From DATFDN01 sp963762525 (GTDB lineage: Bacteria > Pseudomonadota > Alphaproteobacteria > Acetobacterales > Acetobacteraceae): a stretch of DNA of 64,000 bases. A program made the position numbers and the translations under genes. Positions 37,936-51,353 of the stretch are shown in pieces; within the stretch, counting starts at the first letter, position 1, and each line of letters begins with the position of its first letter. A model generated the notes under the pieces. It did no database searches, had not been told where the DNA came from, and worked only from the letters and a program-made list of their open reading frames with translations. The stretch is taken from contig CAVXKT010000004.1 of the NCBI GenBank assembly GCA_963762525.1, positions 62,001-126,000 of the forward strand, written 5' to 3'.

Positions 37936-40076
37936 TCCGACGGCTCCGCCGGCGACGCGGTTCGCGCGGGGCCGGCCGCCTCGGCCTCCAGCAGCACCGC
38001 AGCGCGGGAGCGCACGACCATAGTTTCGGCATTTCCGATCTCGCGCGCCGGCGCTTGCGGTTGGGCGGTGTCCAGCAGCAGCCTGCCGCCGTGGCGCGGC
38101 GGCGGGATGACGAAGCGACAGTCGGCGTCCCCGGGGTTCAGCATCAGCGTCAGCATCAAGATCGATCCGTCGGCGAGCCGCGCGGCGCGGCGCAGCACCA
38201 ACGTCCGCTCTTCGGCATTGTTCCATGCCTCCGGCGCGATGTTTTCGCCATGCTCATCGAACCACTCGATGTCGCGGACATCCGCCGCCAGCAGCACCCG
38301 TCCCATGCGATGACTGCGGCGCGCGCAGCACGGGATGCGCGCGCCTGAGCGCCGCCAGCCGGGCGGTGAATTCGGTCAATGCCGCAGCCGCTGGCGTCGC
38401 CGCCAGCTCCCAGTCGAGCCAGGAGATTTCGTTGTCCTGGCAATAGGCGTTGTTGTTGCCGCCCTGGCTGCGCCCGAACTCGTCGCCCGCCAGCAGCATC
38501 GGCGTCCCGTCGGCGAGAAACACCGTGGCCAGCATCGCCCGGCTCACGCGCGCGCGTCGCTCCAGGATCGCCGGGTCGGCGGTCGGTCCCTCCACCCCCC
38601 AGTTGCGCGACCAGTTGGCGTCGCTGCCGTCGCGATTGTCCTCCTGATTCGCCTCGTTGTGCTTGCGTTCGTACGAAACCAGGTCGGCGAGCGTGAAGCC
38701 GTCATGGCAGGCGACGTAATTGATCGAGGCCCAGGGCCGACGCCCGGCATGGCCGAAAATGTCGGCCGAGCCGGCGAGCCGCGCGGCGATCTCCGGCCGC
38801 TGGCCGGCATCGCCGCGCCAGAACCGGCGCACGCCGTCGCGAAAGCGGTCGTTCCACTCGGCAAAGCCGGGCGGGTGCTGGCCCAGCCGATAGCCGCCGG
38901 GGCCGATGTCCCAGGGCTCGGCGATCAGCTTGAGACCGCGCCAGCGCCGGATCCTGACGGATGGCGTCGAAGAATCCGCAATGCCGGGTCGAAGCCATGC
39001 GCCTCGCGTCCCAGCGTCGCCGCCAGATCGAAGCGGAACCCGTCCACATGAAACGATTCCGCCCAGTGGCGAAGCGAGTCCATCACCATCTGCAGGACGC
39101 GCGGCTGCGAGAGGTTGAGCGTATTGCCGGTGCCGGTGTCGTTGATGGTTCGCCGCCGGTCGCCGTGATCGAGCCGGTAGTAGCTGGCGTTGTCGAGGCC
39201 GCGGAACGACAGCGTGGGTCCGGTCTCGTCGCCCTCGGCGGTGTGGTTGTACACCACGTCCAGGATCACCTCGATGCCGGCGGCGTGCAGCCGGCGCACC
39301 GCACGGCGGATCTCGTGGGCGCTGCCCGAGGCGAGATAAGCCGGCTCGGGGGCGAAGAAGCCCAGCGTGCTGTAGCCCCAGTAGTTGCGCAACCCGCGAC
39401 GGACCAGAAACCGATCCTGCGCGAAGGCATGCACCGGCAGCAGCTCGATCGCGGTGATGCCCAGCCGCTGCAGATGCGCGATCACGCGCGGGATCGGCGA
39501 GCGCGGCGAAGGTGCCGCGCCGGTCGGGTGCGATGTCGTCGCCGAGGATGGTCAGGCCGCGCACATGCGCCTCGTAGATCACGGTCTCCGACCACGGAAT
39601 CTCGGGGCGACGATCATCGCCCCAGGAGAAGGCTTCGTCGGTGACGACCGCCTTCGGCATGAACGCGGCACTGTCGCGCCGGTCATAGGAGATGTCCGTC
39701 GCGTCCGGAATGGGCGCGGTAGCCATAGAGCGCGTCGGACCAGTGAAGCTCGCCCGCGCAACGCGCGCGCGTAGGGATCGAGCAGCAGCTTGTGCGGATT
39801 GAACCGGTGGCCCTCCTCGGGCGCGTAGGGGCCGTAGGCGCGCAATCCGTAGACCGTTCCCGGTCCGGCTTCCGGCAGGTAGCCATGCCAGACCTGGTCG
39901 GTGTATTCCGGCAGCGCGAAGCGCGCAGTCTCGCGTCGGCCGGAGGCGTCGAACAGGCAGATGTCGATGCGCTCCGCGTGGGCGGAGAACACCGCGAAAT
40001 TGACGCCGAGCCCGTCCCAGGTGGCGCCGAGCGGATGGTTGCGGCCGGGCAGCAGTGTGTCGGGAAGCGCGAGCAT
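37932..40076 (-). CDS. glgX: Glycogen debranching enzyme GlgX (isoamylase type), frameshifted
   Basis: GH13 isoamylase-type debranching enzyme that cuts alpha-1,6 branches of glycogen limit dextrin. About 714 residues. It starts MLALPDTLLPGRNHPLGATW and has the CBM48 domain (VNFAVFSAHAERIDICLFDA, GLRAYGPYAPEEGHRFNPHK). Barrel motifs are LGITAIELLPVHAFAQDRFL, YWGYSTLGFFAPEPAYLASG, VILDVVYNHTAEGDETGPTL, nucleophile FHVDGFRFDLAATLGREAHG, acid LKLIAEPWDIGPGGYRLGQH and VACHDGFTLADLVSYERKHN. Frame changes lie near 39735, 39495, 38955 and 38330. Its TGA overlaps the treZ start. It feeds linear maltodextrins to TreY and MalQ. Confidence 0.93.
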
Positions 40077-40079
40077 TTG

Positions 40080-40266
40080 CTAGACGCCGGCGCCCTCATC
40101 CGGTACGGCTTTTCCGCACCGACCTCTTCCGCAAGCGGGAGAGGTGAATTGGCGTTGTGCCCTGATCTTACCTCTCCCGCGTGCGGGAGAGAGCCTGCCC
40201 CGGACGTGATCCGGGGTCGCCGGGCACAAGCCCGGCGGGTGAGGGTCCGACGGCTGCGGCTTGCAA
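40080..40266. repeat. Intergenic palindromic repeat cluster between glgB and glgX
   Basis: The only non-overlapping junction in the glycogen operon. It carries a perfect hairpin CTCTCCCGC-GT-GCGGGAGAG (40172-40191), an imperfect companion CTCTTCCGCAAGCGGGAGAG (about 40123-40142) and a smaller stem GCCGGG-CACAAG-CCCGGC (40219-40236). These are typical dispersed intergenic repeats; they could also lower downstream expression by attenuating transcription. Confidence 0.6.
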
Positions 40267-42476
40267 CTACTCCCCCGCTCGGAACAGCACCGTCGCCAGC
40301 GGCGGCAGTCGCAACACCAGCGACTGCGTCCTGCCCATGCGCCGGGACGGGTTCGGCGGTCATGCACCGCCGTCATTGCCGAGATCGGAACCGCCATACC
40401 AGGCCGAGTCGGTGTTCAGAATCTCCTGCCAGAACCCGCCTTGCGGCACGCCCAGGCGATAATCCTCGCGCGGCACCGGCGTCATGTTGCACACGGCGAG
40501 AACCGGCGCCACGTCGCCGGCGCCGAAGCGAAGATAGGCAAACACCGAGTTGGCGCTGTCGTCGCCCACCACCCAGCGAAACCCGGCCGGCTGTGCGTCG
40601 TACTCGTGCAAGGCCCGCTCGCGCGCGTAGAGCCGGTTCAGATCGCGCAGCAGCCGTTGCACGCCGCGATGCCGAGGCTGTTCCAGCAGCGCCCAATCCA
40701 GCTCGCGGTCATGGCTCCACTCGCGGTCTTGCGCGAACTCGCCGCCCATGAACAACAGCTTCTTGCCGGGATGCGACCACATGAACCCGAAATAGGCCCG
40801 CAGATTGGCGAATTTTTGCCAGTCATCGCCGGGCATCTTGCCGATCAGCGACCCCTTCCCGTGCACCACCTCGTCATGCGACAGCGGCAGCACGAAGCGC
40901 TCGGAGAAGGCGTAGATCAGCCCGAACGTCATGTCGTTGTGGTGCCAGCGCCGATGAACGGGGTCCTCCTCCATGTAGCGCAGAGTGTCGTGCATCCAGC
41001 CCATGTTCCATTTGTAATCGAACCCGAGCCCGCCCTCGGCGATGGCGCGCGTCACCCCCGGCCAGGCGGTCGATTCCTCGGCGATGGTGACGGCGCCGGG
41101 ACAGCGGTCGGGGATCACCGCGTTCAGGTGACGCAGGAAGCCGATCGCCTCCAGATTCTCCCGCCCGCCGTAGATATTGGGAATCCACTGGCCCTCGGCG
41201 CGGCTGTAGTCGCGGTAGAGCATCGAGGCCACCGCATCTACGCGCAGCCCGTCCACATGGTAGTGGTCCAGCCAATGGATCGCGCTGGCGATCAGGAAGC
41301 CCTGCACCTCGCGCCGGCCGAGATTGTAGATGTAGGTGTTCCAGTCCTGATGATAGCCTTCGCGCGGATCGAGATGCTCATAGAGCGCGCTGCCGTCGAA
41401 GCGCGCCAGCCCGTGCGGATCGGTCGGGAAATGGGCCGGCACCCAGTCGATGATGACGCCGATTCCGGCCCGGTGACAGGCATCGACGAAGCGCGCGAAC
41501 CCCTCCGGCGGACCGAAACGCGCGCTCGGCGCGAACAACGACAGCGGCTGATAGCCCCAGGAGCCGGTGAACGGATGCTCGGTCACGGGCAGCAGCTCGA
41601 TATGCGTGAAGCCCATATCCTGCACATACGGCACCAGCCGCTCGGTGAGGTCGTCCCAGCACGGAAAGCGCGTCGGATCATCGGCCGCCGGGCGCAACCA
41701 CGATCCGGGATGCACCTCATAGACGGCGATCGGCGCATCGGCCCGCTGGCGCTCGGCGCGCCCCGCCATCCACACCTCGTCGCCCCAGGCGAACGGCTCG
41801 GTCTCGGCGACGATCGAGGCGGTCGCCGGCGGCGCCTCGGTGCGGCGAGCCAGCGGATCGGCCTTCAGCGGCAGGCGCGCGCCGTCGGCGCCGACGATCG
41901 CGAATTTGTAGCGCATGCCCGGCCCGATGCGCGGGATGAACAGCTCCCAGACGCCGGCGCCCCGGCGCAGCCGCATCGGATTGCGCCGCTCGTCCCAGGT
42001 ATTGAAGTCGCCCACCACGGAGACGGCGCGCGCGTTCGGCGCCCAGACGGCGAAGCGCACGCCGGCGGCACCGTCGAGCGTCATCGGCCGCGCCCCCATC
42101 GCCAGCGCCAACTCGAAATGCCGCCCCTCATTGAACAGATAGAGATCGAGGTCGCTCAGCAGCAGCCCGAACGAGTAGGGGTCCTCGGTGTCCTGCACCG
42201 CGCCGGGCCACTGAATGCGCAAGAGGTAAGGCTCGGCCTCGATCCGGCCGGAAAACATGCCCGCCGTTTCCCCTTGCACCAGCTCGCCCAAGTCGCGCGC
42301 GCCGTCACGCGATATCGCCCGCACCCGCTCCGCGCCCGGCAGGAACACCCGCAACCACCGCCCGGTCGGCCCGTCATGCGCCCCGAGCACGGCGAACGGA
42401 TCGCCCAGTCGCCCTTGCGCCAACGCCTCGGCAAGCCCCTGATCGAGCGGCGCCGCCGCCGGAAATCCGCCGTCCA

Positions 42477-42480
<4 letters not shown>
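40267..42480 (-). CDS. glgB: 1,4-alpha-glucan branching enzyme, C-terminal frameshifts
   Basis: GH13 branching enzyme that makes alpha-1,6 links in glycogen. About 737 residues. It starts MMDGGFPAAAPLDQGLAEAL and has two N-terminal modules (DPFAVLGAHDGPTGRWLRVF, the N1 domain, and GAAGVRFAVWAPNARAVSVV, the CBM48). Catalytic blocks are HVDGLRVDAVASMLYRDYSR, VTIAEESTAWPGVTRAIAEG and FVLPLSHDEVVHGKGSLIGK. The C-terminus VCNMTPVPREDYRLGVPQGG, ILNTDSAWYGGSDLGNDGG passes through two frame changes near 40365 and 40330 before ending LPPLATVLFRAGE at a TAG at 40267. Its ATG overlaps the TreS-maltokinase stop. It branches chains made by GlgE. Confidence 0.95.
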
Positions 42481-45779
<3,299 letters not shown>

Positions 45780-45783
<4 letters not shown>

Positions 45784-48700
45784 GTCACGCCTCCGACCGG
45801 CGACAGGCGCCAGACCGCGAATGGCAGGTCGGCCGGATCGAGATGGATGGGCTGGTTCTTGCCGAACCAGGTGAAGCGGTGGCCGCGCATCAGGTCTTCG
45901 ACCTCGATCGCGCCGTCATCGGGCAGCCCCCATTCCCACAGCGGAATCTCGATTGCCGCGTCCTGCGTCCGGTGCGGATCGAAGCTGACCGCCACCAGCA
46001 CCATCGCCCGTCCGTCGCCCGGCGCCCGCTTGCCGTAGAGCAGCACCTGATCGTTGAAGGCATTGTAGAAGCGGAGGCCCAGATCGGGCTTGCAGGGCCG
46101 GGTTGGCGCGACGGATGCGGTTGAGCGCGGCGATTTCGGCGGTGATGTTGCCCGGCGCGTCCCAGTCGCGCACCCGCACTTCATACTTCTCGGAATCGAG
46201 ATATTCCTCGCGCCCCGGGAGCGGCGCCGCCTCGCACAGCTCGAAGCCCGAATACATCCCCCACAAGCCCGAAAGCGTGGTCGCCAGCGCGGCGCGGATC
46301 AAGAATCCGGCCCGTCCCGAGCCCTGCAGGAAGATCGGATTGATGTCAGGGGTGTTGACGAAGAAATTGGGCCGGAAGAAGTCGCGCACCGGCGGCGCTT
46401 CCAGCTCGGTGAGGTATTCGGTCATTTCCTGCTTCGTGTTGCGCCAAGTGAAGTAGGTGTAGGACTGCGTAAAGCCGATTTTCGCCAGCCGGTACATCAT
46501 CTTCGGCCGCGTGAACGCCTCGGCGAGGAACACCGCGCCGGGATCGCGGCCGCGGATATCCTCAATCAGCCAGCGCCAGAACGGCAGCGGCTTGGTGTGC
46601 GGGTTGTCCACCCGGAAGATGCGCACTCCCCGGTCAAGCCAGAACCGCACGACATCGCGCAGGGCCAGCCACAGCTCGGGGATCGCCTCGGCGGCGTAGA
46701 ATTCGACATTGACGATGTCCTGGTATTTCTTCGGCGGGTTCTCCGCATAGCGGATGGAGCCATCCGCACGCCAGCGAAACCACGCCGGATGCTGCTTGAT
46801 CCACGGATGATCGAGCGAGCACTGGATGGCGAAGTCGAGCGCGATCTCCAATCCCTGCGCCCGCGCCGCCGCCAGCAGTGCGTCGAAATCGGCGAGCGTT
46901 CCCAAAGCGGGATCGAACGCGTCATGCCCGCCGGTCTCGGCGCCGATCGCGTACGGGCTGCCGAGATCGCCCGGCGCCGCTTGCAGGGCGTTGTTGCGGC
47001 CCTTGCGGTTGGTGTGGCCGATCGGGTGGATCGGCGGGAAATACAGCACGTCGAAGCCCATCGCACGGATGCGCGGCAACTCCGCCACCACGTCGGCGAA
47101 CCCTCCCGGTCGCGCCGGGTCGCGCGTGGCCGAGCGGGGGAACATCTCGTACCAGCTCGCGAAGGCGGCCTGCGCGCGATCGGCGTCGAGCGGCAGTTCG
47201 GGATGACGGGTCATGAACGGGCGATGCGCGCCGCGTTGCGCCGCCGCGTCGGTCTCGGGGGCCAACAGCGCCGCCACCTTGCCCTCGATCGGGCGCTTCG
47301 CCATCGCCTTGGCGATCGCGGTCAGGGCGGCGTCCTGCCCGTCCGGCGCGGCGGCGGCGATCACGCCCAACAGCTCCCGCCCCTCCGCGGCCTCCAGGGT
47401 CAGGTCGTTGCCGGCGTCGCGGTTGCGGATCAGGTCGCGGCGGAAGGTCCCCCACTGGTCCCACCAGGCCTCGACGGTGAAGAAGTGCCGCCCGACCCGC
47501 TCGGGCGTGAAGGACGCCGCCCAGCGGTCGTTGTCGAGCAGGCGCATCGGCTCACGCCGCCACCCGGCCTCGTCGGCGCAGCGCCACAGCAGCTCGCCCG
47601 CCAGTACCTCGTGACCATCCATCAGGATGTCGGCTTCGACCCGCACCGGCTCGCCGACGACGCGCTTGACCGCGAACGCGCCGCCGTCCACCGCCGGCGT
47701 CAGGGCTTCGATCGCGACGCGCGCCGCCGCTGCGGCCTCGCCGACATCGGGCGATGTCCGGCCCGGCGGCGTCACCACGTCGGGCCGGCGCGCGAAGCAC
47801 GCCAGTTGCACCTCTCCCGGCGCCAGCGGGCGCTCCAGCGCCAGTGCGATTGCCGTCGAGCGCCGCCGGATCGCCGAATGCGGCGCCCGCTTGCGGCGGC
47901 AGGGGCAGCAGCCGCTCGGCGCGCGTGTCCCGTGTAAGGTCGGGATTTACCACCACCAGCAGCGCCCGCCGGGCCTCGCGCATGTCCGGGGCATCGGCGC
48001 GCAGCAGCGCCGTCGCCGGTGCCGCCGGCCCGGTGAGCGTGCGCAACTCGCCATCGGGGAATGAGGCCCCGACCCGGTCGGCCAGCCGGTTCGCCGCGCG
48101 CACCGCATCGGTGAGATCGAGCGCCGCCTCCTGGCGTGCGCGCTCGAAATCGCGCGGCGTCGCCCGTGCAGCGTCGAAGCCGCGACGGGTCGCGTACTCG
48201 AAGCCCATCGGCACCAACATGCCGCTGCCGAGCGCGGCGGCGAGCGTGAGAGCGCGGCGATAGGCGGCGCCGAGATCGGCGCGCGGATCGAGCCGGGGGG
48301 CCAGCCGCTCGGCGAAGGAGGGCTCCGGCGAGGCGAGCGCCGGGGCCACGCCGGCCAGCGCCGCCGCCTCCTCCACCAGCCACGACGCGCGCCCGTCCCA
48401 CCAGGCGAGCGAGTTCGCCACCCGATCGAAACCAGCGCTGGCCAGCCCGGCCAGCGCGTCGCGCCCCACCCCCGGAGTCCAGGCTATGAACAGGCAGGAA
48501 GGCGCGACCGCGCGCACGGCGGCGATCACCAGCCGCCAGACTTCGGCCGGCACGCGGTCGGGATGGAGGCAGCGGAAGCCACCGACCCCGACGCGCGCCA
48601 GCCGAACCAGCCGCCTCGCCCACCACTCGCCCAGCGCCGCCGCCGCCGCCGGGTCGGCAAAGCGCGCCTCGGCGGCGTCGCGCGGCGGCGGGCGCCGGCG

Positions 48701-49057
48701 CGGGTCGGGCGGGTCCGGCGCCGCGCCGTCGGCGGCGAACCAACCCGGCTCGCGCTCTCGCAAGGCGCAATCGGCGGCCACGCGGTCGAGCACCACATCG
48801 AGAATAAGTCCCAACTCATGCGCCGCACACGCATCCGCCAAACCGGCAATCGCCGCGTCGGCATCGGAGGTCCCGAGTGCCGGGTTTAGCGCCTCGTGAT
48901 CAGCGGTGAGGAAGATGTCGCCCGCGGCGCCGGGGGCGAACAGCGGCGCCGTGCCCACATGGGCGAACCCCATGGCACGGCAGCGCGCGAGATGGCGCGG
49001 CCACTCCTCGAGCCGCCCCGCGACCAGCGGATGCAGGTGATAGATTGTCGCGGCCAT
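45780..49057 (-). CDS. glgE: GlgE maltosyltransferase with N-terminal degenerate GH13 domain, frameshifted
   Basis: Alpha-1,4-glucan:maltose-1-phosphate maltosyltransferase, about 1,092 residues instead of the usual 660-700. The C-terminal part is normal GlgE: FAVKRVVGEPVRVEADILMD, GFDVLYFPPIHPIGHTNRKG, nucleophile VRIFRVDNPHTKPLPFWRWL, acid AVFLAEAFTRPKMMYRLAKI and YNAFNDQVLLYGKRAPGDGR. The N-terminal 400 residues (MAATIYHLHPLVAGRLEEWP, LGLILDVVLDRVAADC, GGFRCLHPDRVPAEVWRLV) form a GH13-like barrel in which the catalytic Asp of the GFRxD motif is Leu and the NH of DVVxNH is DR, so it should be inactive. Frame changes near 47860 and 46110 separate the pieces. It heads the glycogen operon, with GGAGGAG 12 bases before its ATG. 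Confidence 0.9.
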
Positions 49058-49143
49058 GCCGAGCAGGGTCTCCTCCGTTGGTCATCGGCGCGATTGATGC
49101 GGCGGAACCATGGCAATGTGGACCGGCAACTGCGCAACCCTGC

Positions 49144-50112
49144 CTATCGCGGCAAGTTCTCCGGTTGCGCAAAACGCATGCTGATTACCGGCCGCCGCGC
49201 CAATTCGTCACCCGCCGCCAGGAAGCTCACGCGAAAGATGGCGCTGCCCGCCAGGATCGCCAGTCGAGGCCGCCGCCGTGAAGGCCGGCGAGCGCCGCGC
49301 CGACAGCAACGAGAGCGCATGCAGCCCGATCGGCAGCACGGTGCCGAGGCCATCGGCGCCGATCTCCTCGATCAGAGCCCGGAAGCGTCTCCAGCGCCTC
49401 CGTTATTCCAACGCGCCGATAGGTCTCGTTCTGCGACACCGTCGCCGCCAGTTCGACCGCCAGCGCCGCCAGCGCCACCTTATCGAGGTCGCGCCCGAGG
49501 GAACTCCGCCCTTCGCCCAGGGACAACGCGGCCGCCCCCGCGGCCATCGACGAGGCGCCGAACTTCACCGCCAGCGCCCGTGGCGCCGCCGCCCAGAGCG
49601 GCGTGCTGGTCCCGGCCAGCAGCGAGGCGGTGTAGGTCGCGAGTCCGGCGCCGGTCGCCGCCGCCGGCACCTGCGCCGCCCGGGCCACGCCGCGCAGCCA
49701 ACGGCGCCCGGAGGCGCGCGCCAGCCGGTGCGCGGCGGCGGTCAGCGTGCTGAACAGGCCGAAGCCGACCAACAGCCAACTGCCGATCGACATCGCCGAG
49801 GTGGTCTTGAACAGCCGCAGCATGTTGTAGAACCGCCGCGGCGTGTGCAGATCGGCGACCAGCAAGCCGGTGCCGACGGTCGGCGCGAGCAACGCCAGGT
49901 AGCGACCGCGCCCGATCGTCCGCTCGGCGGCTCGCCCGCGCAAGAGGTCGAGCAGGGTGGACAGGATCATCGCCCCGCCCGACAGCCCTGCAAGGAAGAT
50001 GTAGCCGCCCACCAGGGCGTTGTTGAACGGCGCCGGCTTCACCTGTGGCCGGCCGTAATAGGTGGTCCCGCTCCAAGCACGGTGCGGTGTCAGTCCGGCA
50101 TCGTCGGGCATG
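49144..50112 (-). CDS. NrfD/PsrC-type membrane anchor of formate dehydrogenase, frameshifted
   Basis: Integral membrane quinone-reactive subunit of about 322 residues, of the NrfD/polysulfide-reductase type. It starts MPDDAGLTPHRAWSGTTYYG followed by RPQVKPAPFNNALVGGYIFL, AGLSGGAMILSTLLDLL, LLAPTVGTGLLVADLHTPRR (the characteristic LHxPxR turn), SMSIGSWLLVGFGLFSTLT and SLLAGTSTPLWAAAPRALAV. After a frame change near 49390 it ends LAILAGSAIFRVSFLAAGDE. Eight or more hydrophobic segments are present. It lies 9 bases downstream of the iron-sulfur subunit on the same strand, so it replaces the cytochrome b subunit of the E. coli enzyme in passing electrons to quinone. Confidence 0.85.
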
Positions 50113-50121
50113 GTTTCCCTC

Positions 50122-51016
50122 TCAGCCGGCCGCGCGAGGACCCGCAAAAACCGCCACCGCCGCGAACGCGATCCCGGCCACCGCGGCCAGCCCGGCAACG
50201 AGGCTCGGCAGCGTGCGATCGGCGGCCCGCGTCGGCGCCGTCGGCAGGTTGTAGAGCTCCGGCCGACCGGTCAGCAGAAAAAACGCGTGCAGGTGATCGA
50301 GCCCGCCGGTCGCCCCCGGCGCGCCGGGCGTACCGTAGAGATACGCCCCGTCCACGCCCATTCCGTGCAACGTCGCGACCCGCGTCTCGGCGCGCGCGAT
50401 CAGCGCCGAGACTTCGCCGAACTGGATGGAATCGGTCGGGCAGGCCTTGGCGCAGGCCGGCTCCAGCCCGCCCTTCAGCCGGTCGTAGCAGAGCGTGCAT
50501 TTGTGCGCCTTGCCGTCGGTGAGGCTGACGTCGATCACCCCGAACGGACAGGCGGGCTGGCACATGCCGCAGCCGTTGCAGATGTCCTGCTGCACCACCA
50601 CGGTGTGAAACTCGGTGTAGAACAGCGCCCCGGTCGGGCACGCCTCCAGACAAGGCGCGTGGTGGCAGTGCTTGCAGACATCGCTCATCATCAGCCAGCC
50701 GCTCTGGAACGGCGTCTGCACGTCGTCGCGGACCGCAGTCTCGATGAAATTCACGTGCCGCCAGGTGTGCGCGGACAATTGGCCGGTGTTGTCGTAGCTG
50801 TCGCCGGTCAGGTGCAGCGCGTCGGCCGGAAGGTTATTCCACTCCTTGCACGCCACCTCGCAGGCCTTGCAGCCGATGCAGAGCGTGGTGTCGGTGAAGA
50901 AGCCGTACTGCCGGCCGGGGATGATCTTCACCCCGGCGGTCAGCTCCGACTCGTCGGCGATCAGCCGATCGAGGCTCAGACTCCGGGTATTCCAGTGCCC
51001 GCGGATGCACGTCCAT
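50122..51016 (-). CDS. Formate dehydrogenase iron-sulfur (beta) subunit, one frameshift
   Basis: Electron-transfer subunit with four [4Fe-4S] clusters, about 297 residues. It starts MDVHPRALE one base after the stop of the small upstream gene; after a frame change near 50985 it reads TRSLSLDRLIADESELTAGV and KIIPGRQYGFFTDTTLCIGC. Cysteine motifs follow: CIGCKACEVACKEWNNL, CKHCHHAPCLEACPTGALF, CNGCGMCQPACPFGVIDV and CTLCYDRLKGGLEPACAKAC. Near the end a hydrophobic helix (LVAGLAAVAGIAFAAVAVFA) anchors it as in FdnH. A shorter start at the GTG of KIIPGRQ is possible. It transfers electrons from the large subunit to the NrfD-type anchor. Confidence 0.9.
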
Positions 51017-51017
51017 G

Positions 51018-51242
51018 TCAGCGTCCCAGCCGTTCGATGGCGCGGGCGACGAAGCCGATCACGTTTTCGCCCGGTTCGTAGCTGACCCGCACCCGCGCCT
51101 GCTCGCGCTGCAACGGCGCCAGCTGCTCGGGCTCAAGCGCCGCCTTCCAGGACAACTCGAACTGATGCGAGACGCCCATGGGATCGCGCAACTGAAAGCG
51201 CCCCTCCTGCACGATCAGCACGATCCCCTCCATCGACTTCAT
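51018..51242 (-). CDS. Small protein of the formate dehydrogenase module
   Basis: A 74-residue soluble protein, MKSMEGIVLIVQEGRFQLRD followed by PMGVSHQFELSWKAALEPEQ and EPGENVIGFVARAIERLGR. The pattern is a small beta-barrel-like fold followed by a helix; no domain is recognised with certainty. It is the first gene of the minus-strand formate dehydrogenase operon, with its stop one base from the iron-sulfur subunit start, and diverges from the large subunit gene across 111 bases. The position suggests an accessory role in the complex, which is an inference. Confidence 0.65.
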   Translation of the reverse strand: MKSMEGIVLIVQEGRFQLRDPMGVSHQFELSWKAALEPEQLAPLQREQARVRVSYEPGENVIGFVARAIERLGR

Positions 51243-51280
51243 ACCCGCCTCCGCGGCCTACAATCCCCGGCGCCCGCCTT

Positions 51281-51303
51281 GGTTCCCGCAGAAGCCGGGA
51301 ACC
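51281..51303. promoter_or_regulatory. Inverted repeat in the divergent formate dehydrogenase promoter region
   Basis: Perfect arms GGTTCCCG (51281-51288) and CGGGAACC (51296-51303) around a 7-base spacer CAGAAGC, in the 111-base gap between the divergent operons. The position suits an operator or a leader hairpin controlling both directions. No regulator is encoded next to it, and no promoter elements could be assigned. Confidence 0.5.
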
Positions 51304-51353
51304 GCGGTGCGGGTGCCGGCGTTCGACCGGGCGCTGTCACCGGAGGAACACCG

